From positions 1 to 40,301 of the forward strand of contig CACLMT010000003.1 of assembly GCA_902608115.1 (NCBI GenBank): DNA of 40,301 bases, read 5' to 3'. The notes under the pieces are model-generated. The model saw nothing but the letters and a program-made list of their open reading frames with translations, was not told the origin of the DNA and did not search any database. The stretch's first letter is position 1; each line of letters opens with the position of its first letter. The translations under genes were made by a program, and so were the position numbers. This document shows positions 7,157 through 15,537 of this stretch, piece by piece. This DNA comes from an uncultured SAR86 cluster bacterium. GTDB lineage: Bacteria; Pseudomonadota; Gammaproteobacteria; Magnimaribacterales; D2472.

Positions 7157-9341
7157 ATAAATCATCCCAATCTCGAAGGATGCTATGAGAAGTCGCTTGA
7201 TCTGTCACTCCCCAAAGATCATGCCCATGAATTAGAATTTGTGCGCCATCCCTCGTAACAGGTCTTAGACCAAAACCAACAGAGCCTTTACTATAATTAG
7301 TAAAAAATGCTTCTACTGGAATAAAGAAGTAAAAACCTTTTTCGTAACTCCCCTCACCAAATTCTGCTCTACTAATATCTGTCTTAGCAACATAAATGCC
7401 TGTTCTCATACCGGATTTAAATCGCCTAGAAACATCAAAATGCAAACCTGAATCCTCAGCAAGGAATCTCCCTCCTTTAACTTGAAGAAGTATTCTAGAT
7501 CTTGGTTCAAAATAATTAAAATTTATGTAGCCTGTTGTAGTTTCGTAATCTTGAAATTTTAATCTTTGATCATATGCTCTTTGCTTCGCTCTCCAAAGTT
7601 CTGCACCAAGTGACCAAGTTTTATAAAAAGGTCTATATAGCACTTCTCCTCCAAAACCTCCAAACATTGGTTCAAAATATCCAACTGAAGTTTTTACATA
7701 AACCTCTGGCAGCGGGTTATAAAAGAAACTTAACTGGCTTCTTTCCATAGCAATCTTTTTACTTTGTTTAAGATATTGAACAATATCAGATCTTACATGG
7801 GGCAGGACACTGTCAGATGCCAATTTTAACTCTCCATAATTATCAACTACTCCTACTGAAAAACTAGATAATAAGGAAATATTTTTTTGAAACAATAGCT
7901 CTGATTTTAACCCAATTCTAAAATCCCCAAAGTAAAATCCATCAGGCCCACCAATCTGACTTCTTAGATTAGGTACAATGCTCCAAAAATGGGCTGGAAA
8001 ATAAGTTTTAGGCTGAAAATCATAATTATTAAAATCATATTTGATAGGTGTAATTTCAGTTTCTTGAATAGTTACATTTTTAATAGGGACAGGATTATGT
8101 CTAACAAGTTTATCTCTAGACAAGCTAATGGTATGTAAACCCATATTTGCATTAATATTTGTAATCTTAAAAGTATCGATATAATCAGGAGAAATCTCAT
8201 CAAGAACTCTTGCAACTCTTCCTGCAGACCTTGTATAACTTGAATGTCTGCTTTGAGCATAAACTACTTCATAAGAATTACTTTCCTCATCTAATGTTGC
8301 TGCTTGGACATTTAGATTTCTGGCCTGTAAATGTCGAAGCGAAGAAATGTATAGAAATTCAGGGAAGTCAGTATTAACCCTTTTTTCAATATTAGCATTT
8401 GGAACTGGAATATGAGGCTCATTCTTAGGAATAAAAGGGTCTTTTTTAGCATAAGTTCCACTATATGAGAATCCGAAATTTAATGTATTCCCTCTTACCA
8501 ATCCAATTTTTAAATGTAAATTTTCAGTGACTGGATAAGTAAACCCAAAGTTTACTTTGCTATTTTGTTTAACAGGTGGGAATCCTTCTTCTTTATAATT
8601 TACACCATCATATTCAAGTTTTAACCTAGCTCCATTAAGATATGGTAGATATAATTCAATCCCTCCGAAAGTTCCCATTTTTCCACTGAAAAAGGTTTGA
8701 AGTGAAAGCTCTCCTCCTTGAGTTCCCTCCACGCCCTCCCTGACCCTAAAGTCTTCACTAATTCTTGTAAACGGATTTCTATCTACATCATTTCCGTTTA
8801 GCTTCCCCCAACCTAGACCTAAAGATACATCAATATGCCCAATAGGGATTTCTGTGCCTCGGAATGGGAGGGAAACATCACTAATTAATTTAGATCCAAC
8901 TATATATTCAGATGAAAATATTCCGGTTCCTGCTAAATCCCTAAATCCAACAGCAATTTGAGGTATTAATTCTGATTCTTTTAACATTCTTATCTTGACA
9001 TCAAATCCCTTATCTTTAAATGTCTGATTACCACTAAATGCAAAAACAGTACTATACAGTTGATTGTTAATATCTGCATATTGATAAGAAGCTTCTAACC
9101 AGTTAAATGGGTAAGCAACAATAGATCCTCTCAAATAAGGCTGCATGACTGTATATGAGAAACCCAAGGTTCCTTCCTCATGAAAACGAGCATTAGGATT
9201 TTGCATTAAACCTAAAGAACCATAATTGGAGAAAGATGGTTTTTGATTTGGATAAATATAGTCCTGAAGTGATGCTTCAAGATTAATATTTAAAGATGTT
9301 AAAAACAAAAATAAAAATAATTTAGGAGTTTTAAGATTCAC
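7149..9341 (-). CDS. yjbH: YjbH/GfcD-family outer-membrane beta-barrel, exopolysaccharide export
   Basis: This 730-residue protein has a signal peptide (about 1-23) followed by repeated amphipathic beta strands with aromatic girdles. It opens with the characteristic SNYGSLGLMQNPNARFHEEG (36-55) and GTLGFSYTVMQPYL, and later has DIPYxxTEIPIGHIDVSLGLGWG-like barrel strands (about 180-196), a soluble middle domain (about 320-440) and a second barrel half ending near GHDLWGVTDQATSH. YjbH and GfcD are among the largest bacterial outer-membrane barrels and are encoded with YjbF/GfcB and Wza-type proteins. The start is GTG at 9341 with a poor ribosome binding site. It probably guides or secretes the polysaccharide at the outer membrane; E. 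coli GfcD is about the same size (698 residues). Confidence 0.88.
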   Translation of the reverse strand: MNLKTPKLFLFLFLTSLNINLEASLQDYIYPNQKPSFSNYGSLGLMQNPNARFHEEGTLGFSYTVMQPYLRGSIVAYPFNWLEASYQYADINNQLYSTVFAFSGNQTFKDKGFDVKIRMLKESELIPQIAVGFRDLAGTGIFSSEYIVGSKLISDVSLPFRGTEIPIGHIDVSLGLGWGKLNGNDVDRNPFTRISEDFRVREGVEGTQGGELSLQTFFSGKMGTFGGIELYLPYLNGARLKLEYDGVNYKEEGFPPVKQNSKVNFGFTYPVTENLHLKIGLVRGNTLNFGFSYSGTYAKKDPFIPKNEPHIPVPNANIEKRVNTDFPEFLYISSLRHLQARNLNVQAATLDEESNSYEVVYAQSRHSSYTRSAGRVARVLDEISPDYIDTFKITNINANMGLHTISLSRDKLVRHNPVPIKNVTIQETEITPIKYDFNNYDFQPKTYFPAHFWSIVPNLRSQIGGPDGFYFGDFRIGLKSELLFQKNISLLSSFSVGVVDNYGELKLASDSVLPHVRSDIVQYLKQSKKIAMERSQLSFFYNPLPEVYVKTSVGYFEPMFGGFGGEVLYRPFYKTWSLGAELWRAKQRAYDQRLKFQDYETTTGYINFNYFEPRSRILLQVKGGRFLAEDSGLHFDVSRRFKSGMRTGIYVAKTDISRAEFGEGSYEKGFYFFIPVEAFFTNYSKGSVGFGLRPVTRDGAQILIHGHDLWGVTDQATSHSILRDWDDLYD

Positions 9342-9417
9342 AGCAGATAAAGTTACAAATACTTTTTCAATTAACTACGATGTCACGTTTAGTATCTATT
9401 CAAATCTATAAATAATC

Positions 9418-11235
9418 TTAATTATTAATTGAATTTAAAGATGCTAGGCTTAGAGCTAATGAACTAAATATTGGAGCTACGGCAGAAGCATAGTTTAACC
9501 CATCCAACTTACCAATCTCTCTAGGAATATAAATTACAGTTCCTGGAATAATATCAAATTTAGATTGTTGAAATGAAAATAATGTGTCCTCCCAAAGATA
9601 GGAGTCTCCATTGGGGGCAATAATGACAATTCTATTCTTATCTCCATAAATTCCAAGACCGCCTGATTTATTGATGTAGTCTTTAGCTTTTGAAGCCGGA
9701 TCATATAATCTTGCACCTGGAGTAATAACTTCTCCAAGTACATATATTTCTTGAGAAAAAGCAGGTATATGGATCACGTCATCATTTTGCAGTCTAGTAT
9801 CTAATGATTGATTATTTTTTAATTTTGTTAAATCAAATTCTGCAGTTACACGACCCACAGGTTGAAAGTTTTTAAACTCACTCAAAATTAATGGCAGTGT
9901 ATTACCTCCACCTGAAACAATCTCTTTTGCATTTGCAGAGGTTGCAATAAATTTAATCATGTCTTGATATATTCTTTCATTGATAATTTTTTCTATCTTC
10001 TTTGCTGTCTGGCGTGTTAATACGCCCCCGTATGCATAAGCATTATTTGTATAACCTCCAGCTCGTTTAACAACGCTTGTAAGTGTTTCTCCGTCAGCTA
10101 TTGTATATTTTCCAGGAAGCACGACTTCTCCAGTAATCTCTACAGTATGAATTGGATTAGATGCTGATGAATAACTGGGAACTTTTACATCATCACCGTT
10201 GGTGAGATTAAATTTAGATAATTCACTGATATTTATTTCAATCACATCTTTCTTTCCACTATTTTTTCTCTCCACTAGAACTTTTTCAATATTTCCTGGA
10301 ATGAGCCCGCCTGCAAATTTAATCATAGTATCTGCGCTGTCACCTGACTTCTTAAGCTCATAAATTCCTGGATTATTAACTCCGCCAGATATACTCACCT
10401 CAGGACCTTTTGACTGAACTATGACAGCATCACCACTTCTTAAACCATGCGTAAATTTTAGATTTCCATTAATTAATACGTCATAGAGATCTATATCGTC
10501 AATTATTTTATTATTTCTTTTAATCTGAACAGATCTAAAAGAACCCTGCTCATTAACTCCTCCAGAGGCATTGAGAACAGACAAAACATTTGATCCACCG
10601 TTAAAAGTATAAACACCTGGGCTTACAGTATTGCCAATCACCAATACATTAATATTTCTCATATGGGTAAGCGTTGTGAATGATTTGATACCGATAAATG
10701 ATTCTGCAAGGCTGGCCTGAATTACATCGCCTGCGTCTTTGAGGGTCAAACCTGCAACATTTATTGCCGCTACTTCAGGAATGTTAATAGTTCCATCTTT
10801 TTGAATTATAGAGCTGATTACTTCATTTCTTTGTCCAACCATCTGGATTTTAAGTGTATCGCCTCTATCCACCACATAATCACTTGCAAAATTGGGTTCA
10901 TTCACAGGCATAAATGTGGATTGGGTAGAATTGAAGAAATCTGGACCAAATCTTTTTAACTCACCAGAATCTTGCTCAATTTCTATACTTCTTTCAATTT
11001 GATTTAATTGTAATTGTATTTTTTGAAGATTTGATTCCAGTGTATCAATAGAGGTTCTTGGAGCATTATATATCTCGTCCTTAACCTCATTATTTTCACC
11101 CATCTCTCGGATAAAATCATTTCTGATCTCCTCAGGTAAACTTTTTAAGAAATCTTCATCTAATTGTTCTTGAGCTAGAGCAAATGTACTTACAAATAAC
11201 GCTAATAATGAAGGAAAATAAAAGATTTTTTTCAT
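9418..11235 (-). CDS. SLBB-domain polysaccharide export protein (Wza/GfcE-like, possibly with a GfcC-like part)
   Basis: The 605-residue protein has a type I signal peptide cut near ALA-QEQ (about 21), with no lipobox Cys. A coiled-coil-like zone follows (about 64-90), then a polysaccharide export domain from DYVVDRGDTLKIQMVGQ (about 119) through KDGTINIPEVAAINVAGL, and several SLBB repeats (VIGNTVSPGVYTF, ISGGVNNPGIYEL, ITGEVVLPGKYTI, VLGEVITPGARLY). A hydrophobic amphipathic C-terminal helix (about 580-603) could cross the outer membrane as in Wza. At 605 residues it is far longer than E. coli Wza (379). No separate GfcC is seen, so the later SLBB part may supply that role. It lies 97 bp downstream of pheT and 76 bp before yjbH. 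Confidence 0.85.
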   Translation of the reverse strand: MKKIFYFPSLLALFVSTFALAQEQLDEDFLKSLPEEIRNDFIREMGENNEVKDEIYNAPRTSIDTLESNLQKIQLQLNQIERSIEIEQDSGELKRFGPDFFNSTQSTFMPVNEPNFASDYVVDRGDTLKIQMVGQRNEVISSIIQKDGTINIPEVAAINVAGLTLKDAGDVIQASLAESFIGIKSFTTLTHMRNINVLVIGNTVSPGVYTFNGGSNVLSVLNASGGVNEQGSFRSVQIKRNNKIIDDIDLYDVLINGNLKFTHGLRSGDAVIVQSKGPEVSISGGVNNPGIYELKKSGDSADTMIKFAGGLIPGNIEKVLVERKNSGKKDVIEINISELSKFNLTNGDDVKVPSYSSASNPIHTVEITGEVVLPGKYTIADGETLTSVVKRAGGYTNNAYAYGGVLTRQTAKKIEKIINERIYQDMIKFIATSANAKEIVSGGGNTLPLILSEFKNFQPVGRVTAEFDLTKLKNNQSLDTRLQNDDVIHIPAFSQEIYVLGEVITPGARLYDPASKAKDYINKSGGLGIYGDKNRIVIIAPNGDSYLWEDTLFSFQQSKFDIIPGTVIYIPREIGKLDGLNYASAVAPIFSSLALSLASLNSINN

Positions 11236-11297
11236 AATAAATTTATTCCATATTTAAATAAGTTGTTCAGTTTACCAGTCTTTGTATTGCAAATGAA

Positions 11298-11317
11298 CCT
11301 CTACGACTATCTAGAGG
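11298..11317 (-). other. Inverted repeat between pheT and the export operon
   Basis: CCTCTA at 11298-11303 and TAGAGG at 11312-11317 form a 6-bp stem with an 8-nt loop, 16 bp past the pheT stop. On the minus strand it is followed by TTCATTTGC rather than a clean T-run, so it is at best a weak terminator or attenuator between the translation and export genes. A TTGCAA -35-like hexamer follows it, but no good -10 was found. Confidence 0.4.
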
Positions 11318-11332
11318 GAGCCATAGGATTTT

Positions 11333-13348
11333 TTAGTCTCGTATTTTTGCTTTAAAAGACTTACTCATTATTTTTACAATTTTCTCCATTGATGACGAAA
11401 CATCTAAATCAAGTAATGAACGGGTATTACTTTGATATACAAACCGTATTGTCATACTAATAGAATCTTGAGGGATGCCCTTGCCAGAAAAGGTATCAAT
11501 TAGAGTCATTGATTTAAGATTTTTAAGCTTAAGACTTGCAATAGCATTTTCTATCAATCCGTAATGAATAGCATCATTCACAATAATATTTAAATCACGA
11601 GCAGATAAAGGAAACTTGCTTAACTTCTTTAGTTTTATGGGTTTAAATGTTTCATTAATTATCTCTGGATAAAATTCAAACCCATAAACTTGATGTTTTA
11701 ATATTGAATTAGTATGAATTAGATCAATTTCACCAAAACAGCCAATTTTTGTCGATGCCAACATAATATCTACTGAGTTCATATTGAAGACTCTTGATAA
11801 TGAATTAGATTTGAGGTTGATATCTCTAATACCAAGAGTTTGACATAACTTCAGTACCTCTGATTTCAACGAATAGAAATCATATTGATACTCTTTTGAG
11901 CGCCAATCTTTTATGGGCTCATTAAGATAAATAAGACCTGCAATATGAGTTTCTTGAACATATGAATTCTTTTGTTTTCTAAAAGTATTTCCAAGCTCGA
12001 ATATCTTAATTGCAGAATAACCTTTTTTAATATTTAAATTAACAGCGTCTAGCAAGGCTCCAAATAAACTACCACGTAATAAAGGCTCTTTTTCATTAAT
12101 TGGATTTAATAATTTTGCTGGTATCTGTGACTCTAAATTTAATTTCTCATATGTTGCCTCCGAAACAAATGGCATATGCATAAACTCCTTAAATCCTAAA
12201 TAAACTAACCCTTCTCTCATTCTAGAAGATAGAGTACTTTTTCTGTTTTTTATTTGCGGACCAGCTTTAGGGGGATTACTTGCGACTTTATCATATCCAT
12301 AACACCGAAGAACCTCTTCATATAAATCCTCTTCAATGACAACATCAAACCTATGGCTAGGGATAGTAAATTTTAAATTATGATGTTTTGAGGAGCTAAG
12401 ATTAAAACCAAGGTTTTTTAACAACATCTTAATTTTATTGATTGAAAGAGTTAATCCAGAAAAATTATTAAATTTTTTCACATTAAAATGAATGATCTTT
12501 TCCTTGGATTCCTTAAAATTAGACGAATAGCAATCCACTGAATCAAATTCCATAGTTTGTCTAAGAAGATAAGTAAATCGCTCTAAGGCTTTTTTTTGCA
12601 TCTTGGGATCAACTCCTCTCTCAAATCTATGAGATGCATCCGTTACTAAGCCATATTTTCTAGCTTGATTTGCAATTTTTTCAGGATAAAAAAAAGCTGC
12701 TTCTACGGCTATGTTACAAGTTTGGCTTGAAACGGAACTTTCTTGGGCACCAATAACCCCAGCAATTGCTTGAATTTCAGATTGATCTTGAATAGTTAAT
12801 GTATTAGATTGAACATCTTTGATATCCCCCCCTATTATCTTCAGTTTTGTTCCATCGCTAGAAGGAAAAACAACATTGATTGGCAAATTTAGCTTATCTA
12901 AATCAAAGACATGCATAGGGGTACCAATTTCAAGCATCACATAATTTCCTAAATCTACCAAAGGATGAATTAGGGGGACACCAGAAGAGGTTAATAAATT
13001 TCTTTTTTTAGCATCTAATTCTTTAATAGATTTCAAGCCTTTGAATATTGCAAGATGGTAATTTCCACATCCTGAAGTATCAATTTTATTTATTATCGAG
13101 CGGTCTGTTTGAAATTTTAATTTTGCATACGGAATTGAATCTTTAGGTTTTTTAGACTGGCTAGCATAAAACTCTCTATGAAGACCTTTCAGAGAGAGCG
13201 CATCACCTCTATTGGGCGTGATATCAAAATCTATAAGAGGGCCATCAAGATCACATTCAAGACCAACTTGAGTAAAAGTTTTAGCTAATTTTGACTGACT
13301 AAGCTCAGAAGATAAAAAATTTCGTAAATATGAGTATGGTATTTTCAT
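11333..13348 (-). CDS. pheT: Phenylalanyl-tRNA synthetase beta subunit lacking the B2 (EMAP/OB-fold) domain
   Basis: PheT forms the alpha2-beta2 synthetase that charges tRNA-Phe. The protein has 671 residues against 795 in E. coli. The B1 start MKIPYSYLRNFLSSE is normal, but after GLECDLDG (29-36) it jumps to the B1-return segment IDFDITPNRGDALSL (39-53). The roughly 110-residue B2 domain with the HPNADKL-type OB-fold motif is absent. The B3/B4 editing region follows (GVPLIHPLVDLGNYVMLEIG, about 123-142, and AIAGVIGA), then B5 (SHRFDVVIEEDLYEEVLR), the B6/B7 catalytic-like part, and a complete C-terminal FDX-ACB anticodon-binding domain (PLSARDLNIIV to the end). The ATG overlaps the pheS stop by 4 bp. 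The deletion is clean and in frame with no sign of decay. Confidence 0.95.
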   Translation of the reverse strand: MKIPYSYLRNFLSSELSQSKLAKTFTQVGLECDLDGPLIDFDITPNRGDALSLKGLHREFYASQSKKPKDSIPYAKLKFQTDRSIINKIDTSGCGNYHLAIFKGLKSIKELDAKKRNLLTSSGVPLIHPLVDLGNYVMLEIGTPMHVFDLDKLNLPINVVFPSSDGTKLKIIGGDIKDVQSNTLTIQDQSEIQAIAGVIGAQESSVSSQTCNIAVEAAFFYPEKIANQARKYGLVTDASHRFERGVDPKMQKKALERFTYLLRQTMEFDSVDCYSSNFKESKEKIIHFNVKKFNNFSGLTLSINKIKMLLKNLGFNLSSSKHHNLKFTIPSHRFDVVIEEDLYEEVLRCYGYDKVASNPPKAGPQIKNRKSTLSSRMREGLVYLGFKEFMHMPFVSEATYEKLNLESQIPAKLLNPINEKEPLLRGSLFGALLDAVNLNIKKGYSAIKIFELGNTFRKQKNSYVQETHIAGLIYLNEPIKDWRSKEYQYDFYSLKSEVLKLCQTLGIRDINLKSNSLSRVFNMNSVDIMLASTKIGCFGEIDLIHTNSILKHQVYGFEFYPEIINETFKPIKLKKLSKFPLSARDLNIIVNDAIHYGLIENAIASLKLKNLKSMTLIDTFSGKGIPQDSISMTIRFVYQSNTRSLLDLDVSSSMEKIVKIMSKSFKAKIRD

Positions 13349-14328
13349 GATGGAAACTGATTTAAGAAGTCTAGATTGGAAGAATAAAAGTCTCTAATAT
13401 CTTCCACTCCATAATACAACATAGCAAGCCGCTCAATCCCCATTCCAAATGCAAATCCACGATATTTTCTCACATTAATATTGCATCCCTTCAGCACATT
13501 AGGATGCACCATTCCACACCCAATAATCTCTAACCATCCTTTTTTTCCAAATTTAATATCTACCTCTACAGAAGGTTCTGTAAAAGGAAAGTAAGATGGT
13601 CTAAATCTAACTTCCATTTTTTCATTAAAGAAGTTCTCTAAAAAATCAATGATGACGCCTTTGAGATCTCCAAATGTTACATCTTCATCAACCACCAATC
13701 CCTCTATTTGAGTAAACATAGGTAAATGCGTATTATCTGAATCACATCTATATACTCTTCCAGGTGAGAGCATATACAAAGGTAATGGCTCATTTAACAT
13801 TGCATGAATTTGGGTATTCGATGTATGAGTTCTAAGTAGGTACTCATCCCTAGACTTTGAATCTAAATAAAAAGTATCATGCATTTGCCTAGCAGGATGA
13901 TTTAAGGGGAAATTTAAAGCTTCAAAATTATAAAAATCGGTTTCAATTTCGTTTCCAGAAAATACTTGATAATTAAGAGGCAAAAAATACTCTATGACTT
14001 TATCAGAAATTCTTGTGATGGGATGCTCTGAACCAAGAAAATAAGGCTCAGCTGGAAGTGAAACATCTAATTTAACTTGGCTCACTAAATCATTAAAATC
14101 TTTTTGAAAATCTTCAAATAATTTAATTAATTTGTTTTTTAGAACATTTAACTCTTTTGCAGTAGCAACTCTTTGTTTTGAATTCAAAGATTTCAGTTCT
14201 GAAAATGCTGAAATTACGAAAGATTTTTTGCCAAGGAACTTGGATCTCAGTTGGAAAAATTCAGCCTCTGATTTAATGGATTTTAATTCTAATGTGGCTG
14301 TTTCAATTAAATCCTGATGGATTTGCAT
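13345..14328 (-). CDS. pheS: Phenylalanyl-tRNA synthetase alpha subunit
   Basis: The 327-residue class II catalytic subunit has an N-terminal coiled-coil arm (about 1-95), motif 1 around HPARQMHDTFYL, motif 2 with LLRTHTSNTQIHAML (165-179) and GRVYRCDSDNTHLPMFTQIEG, and motif 3 with GFAFGMGIERLAMLYYG near the C-terminus. Length equals that of E. coli PheS. It starts 7 bp after rplT, so there is no room for the pheM leader peptide and attenuator found at this place in enteric bacteria. Its stop overlaps the pheT start. Confidence 0.97.
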   Translation of the reverse strand: MQIHQDLIETATLELKSIKSEAEFFQLRSKFLGKKSFVISAFSELKSLNSKQRVATAKELNVLKNKLIKLFEDFQKDFNDLVSQVKLDVSLPAEPYFLGSEHPITRISDKVIEYFLPLNYQVFSGNEIETDFYNFEALNFPLNHPARQMHDTFYLDSKSRDEYLLRTHTSNTQIHAMLNEPLPLYMLSPGRVYRCDSDNTHLPMFTQIEGLVVDEDVTFGDLKGVIIDFLENFFNEKMEVRFRPSYFPFTEPSVEVDIKFGKKGWLEIIGCGMVHPNVLKGCNINVRKYRGFAFGMGIERLAMLYYGVEDIRDFYSSNLDFLNQFPS

Positions 14329-14335
14329 GAGAACA

Positions 14336-14683
14336 TTATACCTTGACTTTTTCTACTATCTTCTTAAAAGTTTCTGGGTCTGAAAAAGCTATATTAGATA
14401 AAGATTTCCTATTTAATCTAATATTTGCTTCTCTCATCAGACTTATAAATCTACTATATGATAATTCTGAAGGTTTTAATGCTGCTGATATTCTTGAAAT
14501 CCACAAAGAACGAAAAGTTCTTTTCTTATTTTTTCTATCCCTAAAAGCATATTGCAAAGCTTTTATATTAGATTGTTTAGCAGTTCTAAAGAGTCTACTC
14601 CTGGCTCCATAATGACCCTTCGTCGTTTTAAGAACTTTCTTATGTTTTGCTTTAGCTGTTAATGCTTTAGTTACTCTTGGCAT
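14336..14683 (-). CDS. rplT: 50S ribosomal protein L20
   Basis: This 115-residue basic protein is L20, which binds 23S rRNA early in large-subunit assembly and in enteric bacteria also represses its own operon. Diagnostic stretches are ARHKKV-like AKHKKVLKTTKGHYGARSRL (12-31), YAFRDRKNKKRTFRSLWI (45-62), RISAALKPSELSYSRF and IRLNRKSLSNIA. Length is normal. The order infC-rpmI-rplT is conserved, with 5 bp between rpmI and rplT. Confidence 0.98.
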   Translation of the reverse strand: MPRVTKALTAKAKHKKVLKTTKGHYGARSRLFRTAKQSNIKALQYAFRDRKNKKRTFRSLWISRISAALKPSELSYSRFISLMREANIRLNRKSLSNIAFSDPETFKKIVEKVKV

Positions 14684-14688
14684 GACGA

Positions 14689-14886
14689 TTAAATATTATT
14701 AAGGAGTTTTTGTGCTATTTTCTTTGTTTCATCAGACATTTTGATCATTCCACGATTATGACGTTTTCTTTTTGTTGTTTGTTTAGCAAGAATATGCGCA
14801 CGACTTGCACTTCTTCTTTTTAAACCTTTTCCAGTAGGCTTAAAACGCTTCTTTGCGCTTGAATGTGTTTTTAATTTATATCCCAT
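14689..14886 (-). CDS. rpmI: 50S ribosomal protein L35
   Basis: The 65-residue basic protein begins MGYKLKTHSSAKKRFKPTG, has the KxRHNRG-type stretch TTKRKRHNRGMIKMS, and has the full length of bacterial L35. It lies 2 bp after infC and 5 bp before rplT, in the normal L35/L20 order. Confidence 0.98.
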   Translation of the reverse strand: MGYKLKTHSSAKKRFKPTGKGLKRRSASRAHILAKQTTKRKRHNRGMIKMSDETKKIAQKLLNNI

Positions 14887-14888
14887 AA

Positions 14889-15416
14889 TTATTTTTTTCT
14901 AATTTTTGAAAGCACCATCAAAAGCTGTCTTCCTTCAAGAGATGGCTCTTGATCAACTTGAGCTATATCTATAAGGTCTTCTCTGACACGATTTAAAAGC
15001 TCAAGGCCTAAATTGCTATTTAGGATCTCTCTTCCTCTAAATCGAACGCTGATTTTAGTCTTATCTCCATAATTAATAAAGCTTTTTATCTTCTTTAACT
15101 TAATATTATAGTCTGCTACATCTGTGGTAGGTCTAAATTTAATCTCTTTCAAAGATTGTTTTCTAGGTTTTTTAGCCCCGACTGTACTCTTTTTCTTTTC
15201 AAATTGAAATTTACCAAAATCTAGGAGTTTACATACAACTGGATTTCCGTCAGAAGGAGAAACTTGGACCAAATCTAAAGATTTCTTTTGAGCCTCGCTC
15301 AGAGCATCTTCAATACTATATAAACCAAGCTTTACACCTGAATTATCAATCAGCATAACTTCCTTGGCGTAAATCTTGTTATTTATTGGGGTCGAATTTT
15401 TTTTATTAGAAACGAT
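14889..15416 (-). CDS. infC: Translation initiation factor IF-3, probable non-AUG (ATC) start
   Basis: IF-3 binds the 30S subunit and checks initiator tRNA and start codons. The C-terminal domain is complete (EIKFRPTTDVADYNIKLKKI, RFRGREILNSNLGLELLNRV, EGRQLLMVLS). The first ATG in frame (15356) falls inside the conserved N-terminal strand, because the codons before it read PINNKIYAKEV, equivalent to RINGEIRAQEV of E. coli. Extending upstream, no ATG, GTG or TTG precedes the in-frame TAA, and an ATC at 15414-15416 gives an N-terminus of normal length (about 175 residues). E. coli infC starts with ATT for autoregulation, so a rare start fits. However, AAGGAA just before the ATG at 15356 would be a good ribosome binding site, so the shorter 155-residue form remains possible. 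Confidence 0.88.
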   Translation of the reverse strand: MVSNKKNSTPINNKIYAKEVMLIDNSGVKLGLYSIEDALSEAQKKSLDLVQVSPSDGNPVVCKLLDFGKFQFEKKKSTVGAKKPRKQSLKEIKFRPTTDVADYNIKLKKIKSFINYGDKTKISVRFRGREILNSNLGLELLNRVREDLIDIAQVDQEPSLEGRQLLMVLSKIRKK

Positions 15417-15537
15417 AAGGAGAAACTCTAAAAAGAAGAATAATTAATCAAAGTTAATTTGATGGAAGTATTAAGATGTAACAATGATGATTCATTGATG
15501 AGAATTTTAAAACATTATCTATAAAAAGCAAATAATC
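15417..15537 (-). promoter_or_regulatory. infC leader/promoter region
   Basis: The spacer between pdxH and infC holds two small inverted repeats, ATCAAA-5-TTTGAT near 15448-15464 and CAATGA-4-TCATTG near 15481-15497. On the minus strand a TTTGCT/TAAAAT pair with 17-bp spacing lies near 15500-15530. thrS, the usual upstream partner of infC, is absent, so the translation operon probably starts here. All element assignments are tentative. Confidence 0.35.
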
